Source: Capsaspora owczarzaki ATCC 30864
Taxonomy: Eukaryota; Opisthokonta; Filasterea
Direction of reading: 5' to 3'
Assembly: GCF_000151315.2 (NCBI RefSeq)
Contig: NW_011887295.1
Location: 803,704 to 867,703 of the forward strand
Length of the DNA stretch: 64,000 nucleotides
Under the pieces are notes generated by a model. It did not search any database. It was given only the letters and a program-made list of their open reading frames with translations, and was not told the DNA's origin. Every line of letters begins with the position of its first letter. Positions within the stretch are counted from its first letter, which is position 1. Positions 61,588 to 64,000 of the stretch are shown here, in pieces. Position numbers and translations under genes: made by a program.

Positions 61588-64000
61588 ATGTCAGACCCAA
61601 CGAGCGACGACGATGAGGCCGAGTTTTTCGACGCCAGCGAAACTTTGGCACCCGAGGCGATGGCGTCTGTGCCTTTGTGCGTGTCTGCGTGGTCTGCTTT
61701 TTGTCTGCGTGGCTCTGTGCGGAGTGCATGTCGGGATGTCGGGGGGGGGATGGTGGTGGTGGTTAGGAAGGGCGAACAACAGTGGACCCGCTTCATTCCA
61801 CTCCACTCGACCGGGTCCATAGCAGCAGCATTGTGAAGAGTCTCGCGCGTCCAACTGACACCTGAACGTGAATGATTATGATTGCAGATCTACAGAGTCA
61901 AGCAACCTAGGCAGCCACCACGCCGTCCAGACAGCTCCCTCAACGAGCAGCAGCAGTTCGTTGCCAAGTGCACCAAGTGGTGAGCTGGAGAGCATCGCAC
62001 CTTCCAGTCATCCGTTTGTTGCCAAATCCTTGCTCAGTCAACCACTTGCAAGCGCGTCGGCAACGGCGAGTATGGCGAGCGCGGCGTTCGCGGCATCGCT
62101 CCCGACCAACGATCCTCAGGCCGAGTCCAACACCGATTTTGGGTCGATGCCCGTCCCGCCACCTCGGCGAAAGAAGGCGCAACAAAAGGTCGATCAACTA
62201 TTACGCGCATCAACCGCTTCATTGGTCAGCGTTGGTGTGGGTGATGACCAGCCGTCCGACCCCGCCGACCCATCAACAAAAGCTTCCGTCTCAAACGGCG
62301 CGGGTGCTCGTGCCCACCTCCTGATGCCAAACCCAGGTTGGTAGACAATGCGTACTTGTTGTCGATCGTGCTGGTAGAAGGATGGCTTTCCCCAATTCTC
62401 ATTTCGTCGTTTGTTTCGTCGTTTTCTTGTTGTTGTTTCTTGTTATTTCTTGTTGTTGTTGTTGTTTGGAGCAGATGGCCTCCCAGATGACGATCTACTC
62501 CAACGTATCAGGATGCAGAATCTTGAAGAGGGAGGTAAGACGACGGATCACGGCCGGGAGCAATGCACTGGCGGTTCTTTATTCTGCATTCACCGTTTCG
62601 TTCCTCTGTGCGTTGTCCAGCAGCACTCAATCCATTAGCACACCATATCATGCAGCGAGCACTTGACCTCGGGTCTCATTCCGACGCTGACCGCGATCCA
62701 GCCGAGTTGCAGTCCACCCCGAAAGGCAAAGATCGGTGAGTTCAAGATTGCATTTCACTCTTTTTTCCCCCCCCAGCTATGTGTGCGACACGAGCGCGAG
62801 AGCCAGCGATCTCGTTTTCCTGATGCCGCGTTTCTTCTCCATCTTTCTTTTCTTTTTTTAATCAATGGAAGGCTTTGCTGCTTTGTTTGATGAAAGGCCG
62901 CTGTCTTTGCTCATTTCATCTTTTCCATTGCTGACACCACTCGAATGCGACGACATGGTGACCGTGACAGAAAACCAAAAGGCTTTTTCAAATGGAAAGG
63001 AAAGTCCTCCACTGAACCACATGGTCTGGAGGATGACGACTTTGGCCACACGCACGCCTCGCCCGCAAAGGCGGATGTGCCGTCGCGACCACCGGATCGA
63101 CCGAAGCCGTCGCAATCCCATTCCCGAACACCCTCTCAGCTCGACGAGGAGCCCGGAGAAGACTTTGTCAAAGTCTTCACGTCCAAGAAGCCGGCGCCGG
63201 CGTTCAATCACTTGCGGCAAACGCAGGACTTGAGCGGGCTGCATGTCGGCGCGATTTGGACGGTCAAGTTTTCTTTCTGCGGCCGTCTCATGGCTACAGC
63301 TGGTCAAGACACGGTCGTACGAGTCTGGAGCGTCAAGGACACAGGTCCCTTTCTGGAAGAAATGAAGCGGAAATTCGGCCGCACGGACGCTCCCGAGACT
63401 GCTTCCTCTTCTTCCTCTTCTTCCGCTTCCCGCCCCGCTTCAACCCATGGTTCAACATCGACAATGTTGCACGCCACCTTTCCGGATGGCAGTGGCGCGA
63501 CAGCCCGGGCTACGACTGCCGGGCCCAGCCCTGTACACTCACGACCCACCTCTGTGGCCTCGACGACTTCTCATGCTTCCGATGTTTCGGCTGGGGGCTT
63601 CCACTCTCACGCGCGAACTGAGGGGCCCGGCCACTCTCGGGACGGCTCGTTTGGCACGGCACCAACTGGAATGAGCCCTGAGGACTGGCAGCTGTTTGAG
63701 CCGCAGCCCGTGTGTCAGTACAAGGGCCATTCTGCAGACGTGCTGGACGTTTCTTGGTCGAAAAACTACTTTTTGCTTTCGTCTTCGATGGACAAGACGG
63801 TGCGTCTTTGGCATATTGTGAGGCAAGAGTGTCTGTGCGTGTTCCAACACGCCGATTTTGTGACCGCTATCGCCTTCCACCCTCGCGACGATCGCTACTT
63901 TCTCAGTGGCTCGATGGACTCTACCCTGCGATTATGGAACATTCCAGAGAAGAAAGTTGCTCTCTGGAACGAGATTGTCGGTCCGAGCAGTAGTTTCATC
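61588..64000 (+). CDS. WDR44: WDR44 (rabphilin-11) homologue, 3' end beyond the window
   Basis: Rab11 effector with a C-terminal WD40 propeller, acting on recycling endosomes. Exons: 61588-61676, 61888-62336, 62475-62534, 62621-62735, 62971->64000; 581 codons in the window. Exon 1 gives SDDDEAEFFDA, like the SDTEEFYDA start of human WDR44, which contains the VAP-binding FFAT-like region. VPPPRRKKAQQKVDQLL is Pro-rich as in the family. LNPLAHHIMQRA matches INPLTLHIMRRT. The propeller starts at LSGLHVGAIWTVKFSFCGRL and GQDTVVRVW; a Ser/Ala/Thr-rich insert of about 120 residues splits blades 1 and 2; then HSADVLDVSWSKNYFLLSSS, DKTVRLWH, FVTAIAFHPRDDRYFLSGS and LRLWNIPEKKVALWNE follow the human sequence closely. 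Exon 5 acceptor (62970) lacks a good pyrimidine tract. Confidence 0.92.

Overview
The window is eukaryotic nuclear DNA. It is gene-dense, with many introns of about 50-110 bp (a few are 0.3-1.1 kb), mostly GT-AG junctions, long T homopolymers in introns and upstream regions, and GC-rich third codon positions. The gene set is animal-like but unicellular in style: NELF-B, Rab4, golgin-84, a SMYD-type methyltransferase, SPO11, CHK2, PYM, the Rod/KNTC1 kinetochore protein, WDR44, and a membrane-anchored laminin-EGF protein. This suggests a unicellular holozoan close to animals, with Capsaspora (Filasterea) as my best guess. That guess is inference from gene content; I ran no search.

Layout. 1-4.2 kb: the 3' end of NELF-B, then a large disordered protein with a chromo-like patch whose last 50 codons are cut off by a 14-bp tandem duplication. 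4.6-5.8 kb: a seven-helix membrane protein on the minus strand. 7.1-9.9 kb: an LRR/coiled-coil/IRAK-like kinase gene (copy A, plus). 10.8-13.0 kb: Rab4. 13.3-15.2 kb: SMYD (minus). 15.5-17.3 kb: an INO80D/KANSL2-type zinc-finger protein (plus). 17.4-20.7 kb: golgin-84 (minus), with a 38-bp tandem duplication. 21.1-23.8 kb: SPO11 (minus). 24.0-25.7 kb: an unknown disordered protein (minus). 26.0-28.8 kb: the second LRR kinase (copy B, minus), an inverted near-copy of A. 28.9-29.6 kb: a HutD/Ves cupin (minus). 29.8-30.8 kb: a membrane DnaJ protein. 30.9-32.6 kb: a peroxisomal 2-hydroxyacid oxidase (minus). 33.0-35.0 kb: CHK2. 35.3-36.3 kb: PYM (minus). 36.6-38.7 kb: a WW-domain protein. 39.0-47.4 kb: KNTC1/Rod (minus, 7.3-kb first exon). 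48.6-52.9 kb: a MAPKKK. 53.4-61.2 kb: the laminin-EGF/coiled-coil transmembrane protein. 61.6-64.0 kb: WDR44, running off the window.

The genes do not form one pathway. Loose themes are chromosome maintenance (SPO11, CHK2, KNTC1), transcription and mRNA (NELF-B, INO80D-like, PYM), endosome/Golgi traffic (Rab4, golgin-84, WDR44), and sensing or adhesion (LRR kinases, MAPKKK, laminin-like protein). Many neighbours are divergent or convergent, with 76-400 bp between them.

The best candidate for something new is the inverted LRR-kinase pair. Each gene has eight LRRs encoded one per 84-bp exon, in an exon-plus-intron unit that was itself amplified in tandem, fused to a coiled coil and a non-RD kinase. 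The duplicated block starts just before the ATG and ends about 30 bp after the stop, and the two copies differ sharply only near the C-terminus, as if kept alike by gene conversion. Exon coordinates come from splice-site reading and phase checks, not transcripts.
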